Assembly (NCBI GenBank): GCA_030432015.1 | Contig: JAUIHJ010000012.1 | Coordinates: forward strand, 1 to 25,036 | Direction: 5' to 3' | DNA: 25,036 nt | Origin: a bacterium | GTDB taxonomy: Bacteria; Planctomycetota; Planctomycetia; Pirellulales; Pirellulaceae | Shown here: positions 15,724-24,100 of the stretch, piece by piece | Numbering within the stretch: the first letter of the stretch is position 1 | Layout of the letters: every line of letters begins with the position of its first letter | Position numbers and translations under genes: made by a program | Notes under the pieces: generated by a model | What the model was told of the DNA's origin: nothing | Databases searched by the model: none | The model's input: the letters and a program-made list of their open reading frames with translations, nothing else

Positions 15724-16703
15724 CGGCGAAGTGCCGGTTCGCCGGTCGGAGTTGCACGGGCAGTGGTCGTGTCCGCAGCCTCTTCCGCTTCGCCGGCGTC
15801 GGCCATGGTGGTGGATTGCATCTCTTCGGTGTAACGTGCCACGTATTTCATCATGCTGTCCGGACCATTGAAGCCAACGACGCTTTCATCCCATTCCATT
15901 TGCTTCTTCAGGATTCGGCCCGCGTCGATATCAAACTTGATGCTGCCGTTGGTCAACTGCTGAACCAGTTGGGACTTGATGGTGCTGTTATTGATCGGCG
16001 TGAGGACTTGCGTTTCGACGATAATGGTCGCCACGCCCGTCTCGATTTTCTTCAACGTGTATTGCTTGCGTGTCTTGATGGTCTTTTGCCGCCCGTCCTT
16101 CTCGCGGATACGAATCTCTGACGGTTCGTGCCAGCGGCTGCCAACCTTGACCGGCTTGGGAGGCAGGAGCATGACGAGATCGCCCAGGCCAAGATTGGCC
16201 GGGCGGCGCGAGTCGTCACGTTTGATGATCGTGCCGTCGTTGGAGAATGTTACCGTGGCCAGCGGAACGCCGATCGTCTTGGCGACATGCTGGTATTCCG
16301 GCGGCGCTTTCTTGTCGGTCTTGCTGTTGAAGCGAATCTCCGGTCGATCGGATAGCTTTTGCCACATGTCGACGTTGGCGACGGTATGGGTCACCGTCAT
16401 GTTACCCTTGCTATCGACGCCGGAAATTTCCCAAACTTTGGTGGAGACGCTGCGCGACTCGGATGATTGCGTGTTGCCAGAGATCGTCGTTTCGGTCGCG
16501 CCGATATGCTCGACCCGCCAAACCAACGATTCGCCTTTGGTAAACTTGTAGCGCAGCGTGATCGGTTTCGCCGTCACCTTCTGTTTGGCGGCCTCTAATT
16601 CATCGCTCAGCGAATTCGTGTCTTCGTCCGCCCGCGTCGTTGACGACAGACAACAAAGACCTGACCCAAACAACAGCAGCAACGCAAGGGCAAGCGATTT
16701 CAT
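15720..16703 (-). CDS. Secreted protein of unknown function, resembling DUF6263
   Basis: A 327-residue exported protein. ATG 16703 is used because the signal peptide starts there (MKSLALALLLLFGSGLCC, likely cleavage after TTRA); an in-frame TTG at 16721 is an unlikely alternative. There is no clear Shine-Dalgarno at either. Cysteines at the end of the hydrophobic core do not match a lipobox. The mature part is soluble, beta-rich in appearance, with LRYKFTKGESLVWRVEHIGA near the start and a repeated pattern of short strands (VWEISGVDSKGNMTVTHTVA, GVATIIVETQVLTPI). It resembles planctomycete DUF6263-type proteins, but this is from memory and not certain. The C-terminal 40 residues are Ala/Glu/Thr-rich and probably disordered. 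The 3' end overlaps the vWA gene by 4 nt, tail to tail. Confidence 0.7.
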   Translation of the reverse strand: MKSLALALLLLFGSGLCCLSSTTRADEDTNSLSDELEAAKQKVTAKPITLRYKFTKGESLVWRVEHIGATETTISGNTQSSESRSVSTKVWEISGVDSKGNMTVTHTVANVDMWQKLSDRPEIRFNSKTDKKAPPEYQHVAKTIGVPLATVTFSNDGTIIKRDDSRRPANLGLGDLVMLLPPKPVKVGSRWHEPSEIRIREKDGRQKTIKTRKQYTLKKIETGVATIIVETQVLTPINNSTIKSQLVQQLTNGSIKFDIDAGRILKKQMEWDESVVGFNGPDSMMKYVARYTEEMQSTTMADAGEAEEAADTTTARATPTGEPALRR

Positions 16704-16826
16704 GGCAAAGCATCCGTGCAAAGGTTAGGTGAAGGTGGGGCAACGTGGCCAAGCGGCGTCGCATGGCCTCGCGTTGCTGGGTTCTCCGCTGCGGTCGTGC
16801 GGGCGGAAGTTGCCAGCATGGCGGCT

Positions 16827-17699
16827 TTATCGGTCCCCGATATTGCCGCCCCAGCCGAGTTTCTCTCGTAATGTTCGGTAATACGTTTGTCCGGCGACTT
16901 CGACCATCTTGAATGTTGGCTCAGCTCGTTGGACCCGCACCCGCTCGCGTTCTGTCAAGCGGCAGATCGTGCGACCATCCATGACGACCGACGTTGTTTC
17001 GTTGGGTTCACGCACCACGGCTTCATAAACGCGATCTGCGGTATCGACCACGGGACGAACGGTCAAAGTGTGTGGGCTAATCGGCGAGATCACAAAGGCC
17101 TGCAGGTTCTTCCGCAGGATCGGTCCGCCCGTCGACAGGCTGTGTGCCGTCGAACCGACCGGCGTACTGATAATCAAACCGTCGCAACTATAGGTCGTTG
17201 CCAATTCTCCGTCAACGTAAAGATCGACATAGAGGATGGAGAAGGGGGGACCGGCCAGGATTGCCGTTTCGTTGAGCCCCAATTCGTCATGGATCACGTG
17301 GTCGGCACGAAGCACCTGACCGCGAAACATCAGATGTTCGACCACTCGGCATCTGCCGGCACAGATATCAGGTAGTGCCGCTAGCAGGGCGTCACGCGGC
17401 AGGTCCGCCAGAAACCCGAGTCGACCCAGGTTGACGCCAACGACCGGCAATTGGCGGTTTCCCATCTGACTGGCCGCCCGCAGCATTGACCCATCACCGC
17501 CAAATACCAGGACAAAATCAGCCACTTCGGGAAGTTCTTCGTCGGACTCGACGGCAATATGCACCACGTCGACGTGGCGCTTGATGTCTGGCAACAGTTG
17601 ATTGATTTCATCGAGAATCCGAGGCCGATCGGCGGCGCCGAGCAAGATGGCGCGGGGGCGTCGATGTGACTGGTTCGCCCATGCTGGCTCGTTGGCCAT
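16827..17699 (-). CDS. nadK: NAD kinase
   Basis: ATP-dependent NAD kinase makes NADP+ from NAD+ in the cytoplasm. The 290-residue product has the diagnostic GGDG motif (residues 67-70, in LVFGGDGSMLRAASQMG), followed by PVVGVNLGRLGFLADL. ELGLNETAI represents the conserved NE/D-type NAD-binding segment, and DGLIISTPVGSTAHSLSTGG the second signature. The C-terminal part includes the SVVMDGRT strand. Length is typical (about 290). GAGG lies 7 nt before ATG 17699. It starts 15 nt after the dxs stop and is the last gene of the xseA-xseB-ispA-dxs-nadK set, an association found in many bacteria. Some of those also have tlyA or recN here; neither is present. Confidence 0.95.
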   Translation of the reverse strand: MANEPAWANQSHRRPRAILLGAADRPRILDEINQLLPDIKRHVDVVHIAVESDEELPEVADFVLVFGGDGSMLRAASQMGNRQLPVVGVNLGRLGFLADLPRDALLAALPDICAGRCRVVEHLMFRGQVLRADHVIHDELGLNETAILAGPPFSILYVDLYVDGELATTYSCDGLIISTPVGSTAHSLSTGGPILRKNLQAFVISPISPHTLTVRPVVDTADRVYEAVVREPNETTSVVMDGRTICRLTERERVRVQRAEPTFKMVEVAGQTYYRTLREKLGWGGNIGDR

Positions 17700-17714
17700 G
17701 AATGATCCTCGCGC

Positions 17715-19628
17715 TTAATGCCCAACTTCTTGCGGTGGATTGGCGGTCGTCGGCGCGGAAGACAACTCGCGGCAGGTTCTCGCGATGCCCGCGGCATCCA
17801 GTCCCAGGTCCACCAGCAATTCGCCGCGATCGGCGTGTTCGACGAACTGATCGGGGATTCCCAATCGCCTGATGTTGTGCGTGGCCAAGCCTTCTTGATT
17901 TGCCAATTCCAGCACGGCACTACCGAAGCCGCCCATCAGGGCACCCTCTTCGACGGTGATCACGAAGCCGCCCTGATCGATTGCCCGCTGCACGATCTCA
18001 CGGTCGAGTGGTTTTGCGAAACGGGCATTCACGACCCCGACGTCCAGGCCTTCCTCGCGCAGCATTTCGGCCGCTGCCAACGATTCGGCAACCAACGATC
18101 CGCAGGCCAGGATCGTTCCCGCTGCGCCCCACTGGAGAACTTCGGCCTTCCCCAATTCCACCGGAGCACGCTCGCCCGGCAACACGCTTGCGGTCGCCTT
18201 GGGATAACGCAGCGAGCAGGGGTGCGGATGTTGGATGGCAAAGTCAACCATCGCGGTCATATCGAACGCATCACCCGGTGCCATGACGACCATGTTGGGG
18301 AACAGCCGCATGTAGCCGATATCGAAGACGCCGTGATGTGTCGGGCCGTCTGGCCCGGTTAAGCCAGCGCGATCCATCATGAGGACGACGGGGAGATCCT
18401 GGAGGGCAACCTCCTGGAAAATCTGATCGTAGCTCCGTTGCAGGAAGGTGCTGTAGATATCGACAATGGGTCGCAGTCCCGCCTTGGCCTGCCCGGCGGC
18501 GAAAGCCACTGCGTGGGATTCGCAGATTCCGGTATCAAAAAAGCGGTCCGGAAATTCGTCGCGAATGGTTTCGAGCTTGTTGCCCTGGCACATCGCGGCG
18601 GTCATGACGGTGACCTGCGCGCTGCGTCGCATCTGCGTGCGGATCGCTTGGCTGGCGAAATCGGTAAAGACCTTGCTGCCACCCTTCTTCTTATGGACGG
18701 CCTTACCGTTGTCGTTCTCGAACGCGGGCGGCGTGTGAAAGAAAACGGGATCGTCCGCCGCGGGTTGAAAGCCGTGTCCTTTCTCCGTAACCACATGCAG
18801 CAGCACTGGTCCTTCCTGCGTCTTGACCATCTCGAGGTACTTGCGCATCACGCCAATATTGTGACCGTCAATGGGGCCGATGTACCGGATCCCCAGGTCC
18901 TCGAAGAGCATGCCGCCGTGAAGGCCCGCCTTGATGCCTTCCTTGAGTTGCGCCAAGAGTCGTTCGGTGGGATCTCCCAGCAAGGGGACCCGGTTCAGTG
19001 CTTTGGCGATCTCTGACTTCAGCCCCGTGTAGAACGGATTGGTGCGGAGGCGATCCAGGTAATCCGCCATCCCGCCGACACGCGGGCAGATCGACATGCG
19101 ATTGTCATTGAGCACAATCAGCAGCTTTTTCTTCATCCCGCCTGCATTGTTCAGGGCTTCGTAAACAATGCCCGACGGGAAGGCGCCATCTCCAATTACC
19201 GCGACGGCGTAGCGGTCGGGTTCGCCGTTGAGGTCATCACCGCTCCGCAATCCTAGCATCGTCGAAACACTGCTGCCGGCATGTCCTGTCATGAACAGGT
19301 CGTATTCGCTTTCGTTGGGGTTGGGATACCCCATCAATCCGCCTTTGACGCGCATTGACTTGAACTCGTGGTACCGTCCGGTCACGAGTTTGTGCGGGTA
19401 AATCTGATGGCCGGTATCCCAGATCAGGCGGTCACGACGAAAGTCGAAGACGCTGTGCAGGGCCAGGCAGAGTTCCACCACACCAAGGTTGGAAGCAAAA
19501 TGTGCGGTGCGATCGCTGAGCAGATTGCACAGGACGTCGCGGATCTCGTCTCCCAGCTCATTCAACTGACCCAAAGAGAAGCTGCGGAGTGTCTCCGCCG
19601 AGTCAATTTTCGAGAGCAGCTTATGCAT
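17715..19628 (-). CDS. dxs: 1-deoxy-D-xylulose-5-phosphate synthase
   Basis: DXS condenses pyruvate and glyceraldehyde 3-phosphate to 1-deoxy-D-xylulose 5-phosphate, the first step of the MEP isoprenoid pathway (also feeding thiamine and pyridoxal synthesis). The 637-residue length matches the family. Seen in order: WDTGHQIYPHKLVTGR near the N-terminus; the thiamine-diphosphate motif GDGAFPSGIVYEALNNAGG ending in LNDN; the catalytic-glutamate region DTGICESHAVAFAAGQAKAG; the family signature MDRAGLTGPDGPTHHGVFD; and the transketolase C-terminal domain (VNARFAKPLDREIVQ, then VTVEEGALMGGFGSAVLEL). The glutamate and thiamine-diphosphate residues look intact. The gene begins 3 nt after the ispA stop and ends 15 nt before nadK, so co-transcription is very likely. 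Confidence 0.97.
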   Translation of the reverse strand: MHKLLSKIDSAETLRSFSLGQLNELGDEIRDVLCNLLSDRTAHFASNLGVVELCLALHSVFDFRRDRLIWDTGHQIYPHKLVTGRYHEFKSMRVKGGLMGYPNPNESEYDLFMTGHAGSSVSTMLGLRSGDDLNGEPDRYAVAVIGDGAFPSGIVYEALNNAGGMKKKLLIVLNDNRMSICPRVGGMADYLDRLRTNPFYTGLKSEIAKALNRVPLLGDPTERLLAQLKEGIKAGLHGGMLFEDLGIRYIGPIDGHNIGVMRKYLEMVKTQEGPVLLHVVTEKGHGFQPAADDPVFFHTPPAFENDNGKAVHKKKGGSKVFTDFASQAIRTQMRRSAQVTVMTAAMCQGNKLETIRDEFPDRFFDTGICESHAVAFAAGQAKAGLRPIVDIYSTFLQRSYDQIFQEVALQDLPVVLMMDRAGLTGPDGPTHHGVFDIGYMRLFPNMVVMAPGDAFDMTAMVDFAIQHPHPCSLRYPKATASVLPGERAPVELGKAEVLQWGAAGTILACGSLVAESLAAAEMLREEGLDVGVVNARFAKPLDREIVQRAIDQGGFVITVEEGALMGGFGSAVLELANQEGLATHNIRRLGIPDQFVEHADRGELLVDLGLDAAGIARTCRELSSAPTTANPPQEVGH

Positions 19629-19631
19629 TGC

Positions 19632-20528
19632 TTAGTGATTCCTTTCCACGACGTACCGGGCAAGGGACTCGAGGTGCGTGGCGCGCGAACCGAATTCGCC
19701 CAGTTCCGCACACGCCTCGTCGATCAACTGCCGCGCGCGCGATTGACTGGCTTCCAAGCCGAGCAAACGCGGAAAGGTCAGTTTGCCTCGATCTGAGTCC
19801 TTGCCAGTCCGTTTTCCCATGGTGGTTTCGCTACCGTGAACATCCAGCAGGTCATCAATGATCTGAAACGCGAGCCCCAGTTTTTGACCATACGCATCCA
19901 GGTGCCCAAGCTGTTCAGGCGTGGCCTGGGCGACCAGGGCCCCCAAACGCAGCGACACCCGAAACATGGCGCCTGTCTTTCGCCGATGAATCGCTTCCAA
20001 TTCCGGGATCCCACCGCAACCGGCCTCAGCAGCCAAATCGTCGACCTGGCCAGCAACCATCCCCGATGCGCCAGCCGCGCTGGCCAATTCGGCACAGCAG
20101 CGGGCGGCAACGCTGGGCGGAGAAATCTCCATCGCCAAAACTTCAAACGCACGCGTCAGCAACGCATCGCCGGCCAGGATCGCGGTTGCTTCATCGAACT
20201 TGGCATGGCAGGTCGGTTGGCCGCGACGCAAGTCGTCGTCGTCCATCGCCGGCAAGTCGTCGTGGATCAACGAATACGTGTGAATCATCTCGACCGCACA
20301 GGCTGCGGGGAGCGCCTCGACACGATGGCAACCGCAGGCCTCGGCAGACATTAACACGAGCATCGGGCGTAAACGTTTGCCTGGGGCGAGCAGGCTATGG
20401 CGAATTGCCTCCCGCAATCTGGGAGGGCAATCGGCGTCGAATTCGGTCCACCGAAGGAGGGCCGCGTCGATCTCTGATCGCGCCCCAACTGCGTATGTGT
20501 CTAGCGCAAGTGCCGAGGTTTCAACCAT
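19632..20528 (-). CDS. ispA: Short-chain polyprenyl diphosphate synthase (farnesyl/geranylgeranyl)
   Basis: A trans-prenyltransferase that elongates dimethylallyl or geranyl diphosphate with isopentenyl diphosphate. At 298 residues it matches E. coli IspA in length. The isopentenyl-diphosphate binding GKRLRP is at about 51-56. The first aspartate-rich motif reads IHDDLPAMDDDDLRRGQPTC, with the two-residue insertion of bacterial FPP synthases, and the second is FQIIDDLLD, followed by TGKDSDRGKLTFPRLLG. Product chain length (C15 or C20) cannot be fixed from the motifs. No Shine-Dalgarno is obvious before ATG 20528. It lies 76 nt after xseB and 3 nt before dxs, linking precursor synthesis and elongation in one transcript. 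Confidence 0.93.
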   Translation of the reverse strand: MVETSALALDTYAVGARSEIDAALLRWTEFDADCPPRLREAIRHSLLAPGKRLRPMLVLMSAEACGCHRVEALPAACAVEMIHTYSLIHDDLPAMDDDDLRRGQPTCHAKFDEATAILAGDALLTRAFEVLAMEISPPSVAARCCAELASAAGASGMVAGQVDDLAAEAGCGGIPELEAIHRRKTGAMFRVSLRLGALVAQATPEQLGHLDAYGQKLGLAFQIIDDLLDVHGSETTMGKRTGKDSDRGKLTFPRLLGLEASQSRARQLIDEACAELGEFGSRATHLESLARYVVERNH

Positions 20529-20604
20529 TGGAAGCGAGTCTGGGGCGAGGAGGGAGGCGGGCGAGAATTGACGTATCTACTTAACCAGTCTTGAGTTTCT
20601 CATT

Positions 20605-21078
20605 CTAAAACAGGCCCGGTTGAATGTCTACGTCCGGTTCCTGTGGCGGTTCGGCCGGCGCCTGCTGCTTCGGCCGCGAGCGGCGTTTGGCCCGCGTTTC
20701 CTGTTTCTCTTCCAAGGTGGCCGCAGGCTCGTCGAAGGGAACCGCCACCGGGTTACCCTCGGCATCCACGCCCGTCAATAATTCGATTTTCTGCTCGGTT
20801 TCTTTCAGCTTTTGATGGCAGAACTTCAAATACTTAACGCCGTCTTCGTAGCGCTGCAGCGACTGATCGAGCCCCAGTTCACCGTCTTCGAGGTCGCGAA
20901 CGATCAACTCGAGACGCTCCAGGGCAGCTTCAAAGTTTTCCGGTGCGTCCGCATCCCGCTTGGTTCGTTTCGTAGCCACCGTCTTGGTTGTGCTTTCTGG
21001 GTTGGGGGAGGATTCGAGTTCAGGTGTGGAGTCAGGTTCAGGCGTGGAGTCAAGTTCAGGCGTCGGTGGGGAGAACAC
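20605..21078 (-). CDS. xseB: Exodeoxyribonuclease VII small subunit, with long extensions
   Basis: Small subunit of exonuclease VII, which with XseA degrades single-stranded DNA. The conserved core is residues 47-100 (FEAALERLELIVRDLEDGEL, then LDQSLQRYEDGVKYLKFCHQ). The protein is 157 residues, about twice the usual 70-90. The extra parts are an acidic Ser/Thr/Pro-rich N-terminus (1-45, with short repeats) and a basic, Pro-rich C-terminus (100-157), both probably disordered. The start is GTG 21076-21078. There is no in-frame ATG upstream within the 37-nt gap to xseA, and no clear Shine-Dalgarno, so the N-terminus could be shorter. Position after xseA supports the call. Confidence 0.9.
   Translation of the reverse strand: MFSPPTPELDSTPEPDSTPELESSPNPESTTKTVATKRTKRDADAPENFEAALERLELIVRDLEDGELGLDQSLQRYEDGVKYLKFCHQKLKETEQKIELLTGVDAEGNPVAVPFDEPAATLEEKQETRAKRRSRPKQQAPAEPPQEPDVDIQPGLF
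21007..21060. repeat. Three imperfect 18-bp tandem repeats in the 5' part of xseB
   Basis: Units at 21007-21024, 21025-21042 and 21043-21060 share the core G(A/T)(G/T)... ending (A/G)GTTCAGG. Read on the minus strand they encode six-residue units of the type TPELDS, TPEPDS and TPELES. Copies differ at a few positions, so the array is expanded but not recent. Confidence 0.75.
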
Positions 21079-21115
21079 CGGTGACAGGGTGCGGCTGGCG
21101 GTTCGCGGACCGGAT

Positions 21116-22351
21116 TCATGCGGAATCGGGGGTAATCTCCTCGATGCGGCTCACGGCGGCTCCCTTCCCGAAGCGTGTGTGGATGGCGTCGCCAACGTTG
21201 AGATCGGCCGACGACCGAATCAACCGGCCGTCCGCGGCGTGCGTCGTCAGGCTGTAACCGCGACCGAGCACGCCGATGGGGCTGAGCGACTCGAGTTGGT
21301 TGGCGATCGAGGCGAGCTGCCGCCCCGCCAAGGCGTGTCGTTGGCGAACCGCGCGGACGATTCTCGCCTCCAGTTCGTCAAGATTTCGTGACAAGAGGTG
21401 GACGTTGTCAAACGGTTTGCGTAGGACCCGGCTGTTGGCCGCCGCTTCGACACGGGCGCGAGCGGTCAGGGCTCGGGATTGGAGGGCGGTTGTGAGACGT
21501 TGCCGAAAGTTGCGGAGGACCGCTTGCAACTCTTCGCGCGACGGCACCAGCATCTGACCGGCGTCGGTCGGGGTCAAGGCACGCGCATCGGCCACCAGAT
21601 CCGAGAGCGTGACATCGATCTCGTGCCCTACGGCGGAGACGACCGGTACGTCCGATTCGTGGATCGCTCGCACCACGGCTTCCTCGTTGAAGCACCAGAG
21701 GTCTTCCAAACTTCCACCCCCGCGCCCCACCACCAGGACATCCAGGGCAGGCTGCAGCTGATTCGCCTGTCGGATGGCGGCGGCAATTTCGGCCGCCGCT
21801 CCCGTGCCTTGGACTCGCGTGGGAATCACGGTAACGTGCGCGCCCTGCCAACGTCCGCGAAGCACTTCGACAAAATCGCGAACCGCCGCCCCTGTCGGGC
21901 TGGTGACAAAGCCGATTCGATTCGGAAAGCGGGGCAGGGCGCGCTTCCGCTCGGCGGCGAAAAGGCCCTCGGCGGACAAACGCTGCTGCAGTTGACGCAG
22001 CGCCATCTGTAGCGCGCCAATCCCTTTGGGTTCCATCTTCCGGATGATCAGCTGGTAACTGCCGCGCGGCGCATAGACGTCAACGTTGCCGCAACAGATG
22101 ACCTGCATGCCGTCCTGTGGCTCGAATCCCAGGCGACTCGCCGTCGTCCGCCAGACAACGCCGCGGATCTGCGATTCGCCGTCCTTGAGTGTCAGGTAGA
22201 CGTGGCCCGACCGGTGGCGCGAGACGTCCGAAAGTTCCCCTTCCACCCAGACGGATGAAAATTCAACTTCCAGCGCCGCTTTGATCCGCGCCGTCAAGAC
22301 GGACACGCTCAAGACTGGCCGGTCATGCTGTTCGAAGAGGGGCGCTTCCAT
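21116..22351 (-). CDS. xseA: Exodeoxyribonuclease VII large subunit
   Basis: Catalytic large subunit of exonuclease VII (single-strand DNA exonuclease, both polarities, cytoplasmic). The 411-residue product begins with the OB-fold DNA-binding domain (SVSVLTARIKAALE, then SSVWVEGELSDVSRHRSGHV, residues 13-105). The catalytic domain has PNRIGFVTSPTGAAVRDF, VVGRGGGSLEDLWCFNEEAV and VVSAVGHEIDVTLSDLVADA; the usual HETD is HEID here. A helical stretch follows, ending with RGYSLTTHAADGRLIRS. It is somewhat shorter than the E. coli protein (456), mainly in the helical C-terminal region. The start ATG 22351 has no strong Shine-Dalgarno. xseB begins 37 nt after its stop. Confidence 0.95.
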   Translation of the reverse strand: MEAPLFEQHDRPVLSVSVLTARIKAALEVEFSSVWVEGELSDVSRHRSGHVYLTLKDGESQIRGVVWRTTASRLGFEPQDGMQVICCGNVDVYAPRGSYQLIIRKMEPKGIGALQMALRQLQQRLSAEGLFAAERKRALPRFPNRIGFVTSPTGAAVRDFVEVLRGRWQGAHVTVIPTRVQGTGAAAEIAAAIRQANQLQPALDVLVVGRGGGSLEDLWCFNEEAVVRAIHESDVPVVSAVGHEIDVTLSDLVADARALTPTDAGQMLVPSREELQAVLRNFRQRLTTALQSRALTARARVEAAANSRVLRKPFDNVHLLSRNLDELEARIVRAVRQRHALAGRQLASIANQLESLSPIGVLGRGYSLTTHAADGRLIRSSADLNVGDAIHTRFGKGAAVSRIEEITPDSA

Positions 22352-22410
22352 GTCGATCCCGTGGCGCGGACAAAATGACTAAAATCCCTTTGTCATGCGC
22401 CCAGCGTAGC

Positions 22411-23853
22411 CTATTCCGAGAGGCCTTCAAACACCCCCCGGGCTTCCGTGGCGCGCTTCGCCATTTGCTCGGCAACAATCTTGGCCCGCAACTCGAGGTA
22501 CTCGTATCCCGACGTGATGGGGTCGGTGCGGCGCGACTCGGTGGCCAGGCCATGCTGGCGATAGAGGGATTGGATTCGTTGTTGCGTTCTGGGCGAAAGG
22601 CTTTCCACGCCGTCGCGAAACACGAACCCCTTGGTCATCGCGAACACCGCATCCATGGTTTTGCCGAACGGGACGGTCCCTTCGATGATCTTTTCCGTCG
22701 GCAACTCCAGGTAGCCTGGATACATCATGAGGTCCTGGTCGGCGACGTGGAACGCGCCAAATATGTGGCCCAGCTCATGGATCAAGATCGTCTTTGCGCG
22801 GTTGACATGATAGTCCTGACGGTCGGCCACCATGAGGTGCTGGCCGAAGAAGGCGGCTCGCCCGAGTTGCCCGGTGAAGGTTGCTTCGCCTTCCACGCTG
22901 GAGTAGTCTCCAAAGCCGACCAACGCGATGATCAGGTCGACGTCCTGGGGGGACTTCTCCAGCAGTCGTGACCACCTCGACTTCAGCGTGTCGTGCACGG
23001 CGTCGTAATCCCATTCACTGGTTTCGGTGACGACCAGGCGAATCGCGTACTCACGCTGGTAGTATTCCGAGGCGCCCGCAATGGTTCGTCGGACGCGTTC
23101 CCGCCACTCTGGAAATGCCGTCCGATAGGTGTTGTCGGTGATCGCGCGGACCGTCACGACGCGATTGGTAATGTCAAACAATCCGTCGAAAGTCGCGTCA
23201 TTTTGATCAACCGTCGCTGAAGGCAACGTCGACGCCGGTGCGGCGACGTCCGGCTGGCGCGATCCGCCGCGCGCGTTCGGGACTTCGCCATCTCCGGCTT
23301 CGCTGGGCCGAGCTGCTTCAGAGGTTGCCGTAGATGGCCGGGAGCGGGAGGGCGCGGCGGCCTCGTTACCGGTCGTGCTGTCACCTGCTTGGGATTCCGT
23401 CGCCTTGGTGGAATCGAATGTGGCGGTTGACGGATCGGACAGTTGGGGAGCATCGCCGCCGGTCCGTGTTGCAGCCGGTGGGTTGGAGGTCGCAGGCGTG
23501 TCAGCATCCGGTGCCGCCGCGGGAAGCTCGGGGCGGAGGACCTGCGTCACCGCCTGAAGTCGACCGTCTGCGACATCATTGATGCGATAGGTCTTGTTGA
23601 CGTCCAGCCATTCAAAGTGTGCTTTGTCGCTGAGGTAACTGATCCGGAGCCGAGCGGAAGCGGGATGAATTTGTTTTTCGCCGCACCCGATCTGGTAGGC
23701 CTGGCTCCAGGCCGCACCGTCGGAGGTTCGCAGGGAATAGTAGAACGTGCGTTTGCCGTGATTTTCGAGGACGACATTTTCCGCCTGCAGTGCATTGGAC
23801 AGGAAGATCACAGGCAGCATCACCAGTAGCGCAAGTCGATCACCGCGTTTCAT
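22411..23853 (-). CDS. Secreted metzincin-type zinc metalloprotease with long linker
   Basis: A 480-residue exported putative protease. ATG 23853 is chosen: GGAG lies 7 nt upstream and the signal peptide (hydrophobic 7-20, cleavage after LQA near 24) follows directly. Residues 25-107 form a small beta-rich domain (VVLENHGKRTFYYSLRTSDG then AYQIGCGEKQIHPASARLRI) that I do not recognise. Residues 108-220 are a Ser/Thr/Ala/Pro/Asp-rich linker. Residues 224-430 are the catalytic domain with the full metzincin motif HELGHIFGAFH (H359, E360, H363, H369) and a candidate Met-turn, DLMMYPG (M376/M377). The final 80 residues are helical. It looks active, but the metzincin family cannot be assigned by eye. 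It lies 59 nt upstream of xseA on the same strand, probably by chance. Confidence 0.8.
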   Translation of the reverse strand: MKRGDRLALLVMLPVIFLSNALQAENVVLENHGKRTFYYSLRTSDGAAWSQAYQIGCGEKQIHPASARLRISYLSDKAHFEWLDVNKTYRINDVADGRLQAVTQVLRPELPAAAPDADTPATSNPPAATRTGGDAPQLSDPSTATFDSTKATESQAGDSTTGNEAAAPSRSRPSTATSEAARPSEAGDGEVPNARGGSRQPDVAAPASTLPSATVDQNDATFDGLFDITNRVVTVRAITDNTYRTAFPEWRERVRRTIAGASEYYQREYAIRLVVTETSEWDYDAVHDTLKSRWSRLLEKSPQDVDLIIALVGFGDYSSVEGEATFTGQLGRAAFFGQHLMVADRQDYHVNRAKTILIHELGHIFGAFHVADQDLMMYPGYLELPTEKIIEGTVPFGKTMDAVFAMTKGFVFRDGVESLSPRTQQRIQSLYRQHGLATESRRTDPITSGYEYLELRAKIVAEQMAKRATEARGVFEGLSE

Positions 23854-23908
23854 CTCACGTCTCCCAAAACCAGCGAATGCGAATGGCGAACACGGCCAAT
23901 GGCCGCCC

Positions 23909-23940
23909 GGTTCGGCGCACCGTGCGGGCTGCGCCGAACC
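23909..23940. repeat. 11-bp inverted repeat upstream of the metalloprotease gene
   Basis: GGTTCGGCGCA at 23909-23919 is the exact reverse complement of 23930-23940, with a 10-nt loop. A smaller palindromic hairpin (CGGCC-AAT-GGCCG, 23893-23905) lies next to it. Both are in the 5' leader region of the metalloprotease (start 23853). No T-tract follows on either strand, so this could be a regulatory structure or a poor terminator. Confidence 0.5.
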
Positions 23941-24055
23941 GACCTCAAGCATTCGATTCTAGGTGCTGCAGGTGGGAAAGCAACTCTTGCGCGTGTCGTA
24001 ACGACCAAGGAACGTCGCTGACCGTTGGGGGAAGCTTGACTACCTGGAATAGTCG

Positions 24056-24091
24056 CGCGCAATTGCCCAATCAGCAGAGTTGCATTGCGCG
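24056..24091 (-). terminator. Weak hairpin just after the acyltransferase stop
   Basis: CGCGCAAT (24056-24063) pairs exactly with ATTGCGCG (24084-24091) around a 20-nt loop, 9 nt beyond the acyltransferase stop codon. The T-tract is missing, so a role in termination is only a guess. Confidence 0.25.
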
Positions 24092-24100
24092 TTATGGCGG

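Noticed and set aside
20904..21119. ATG overlapping the xseA stop (ATGA) as the start of xseB
   Set aside because: This ATG is in a different frame from the XseB core and its frame ends inside xseB. Using it would need a frameshift, for which there is no sign.
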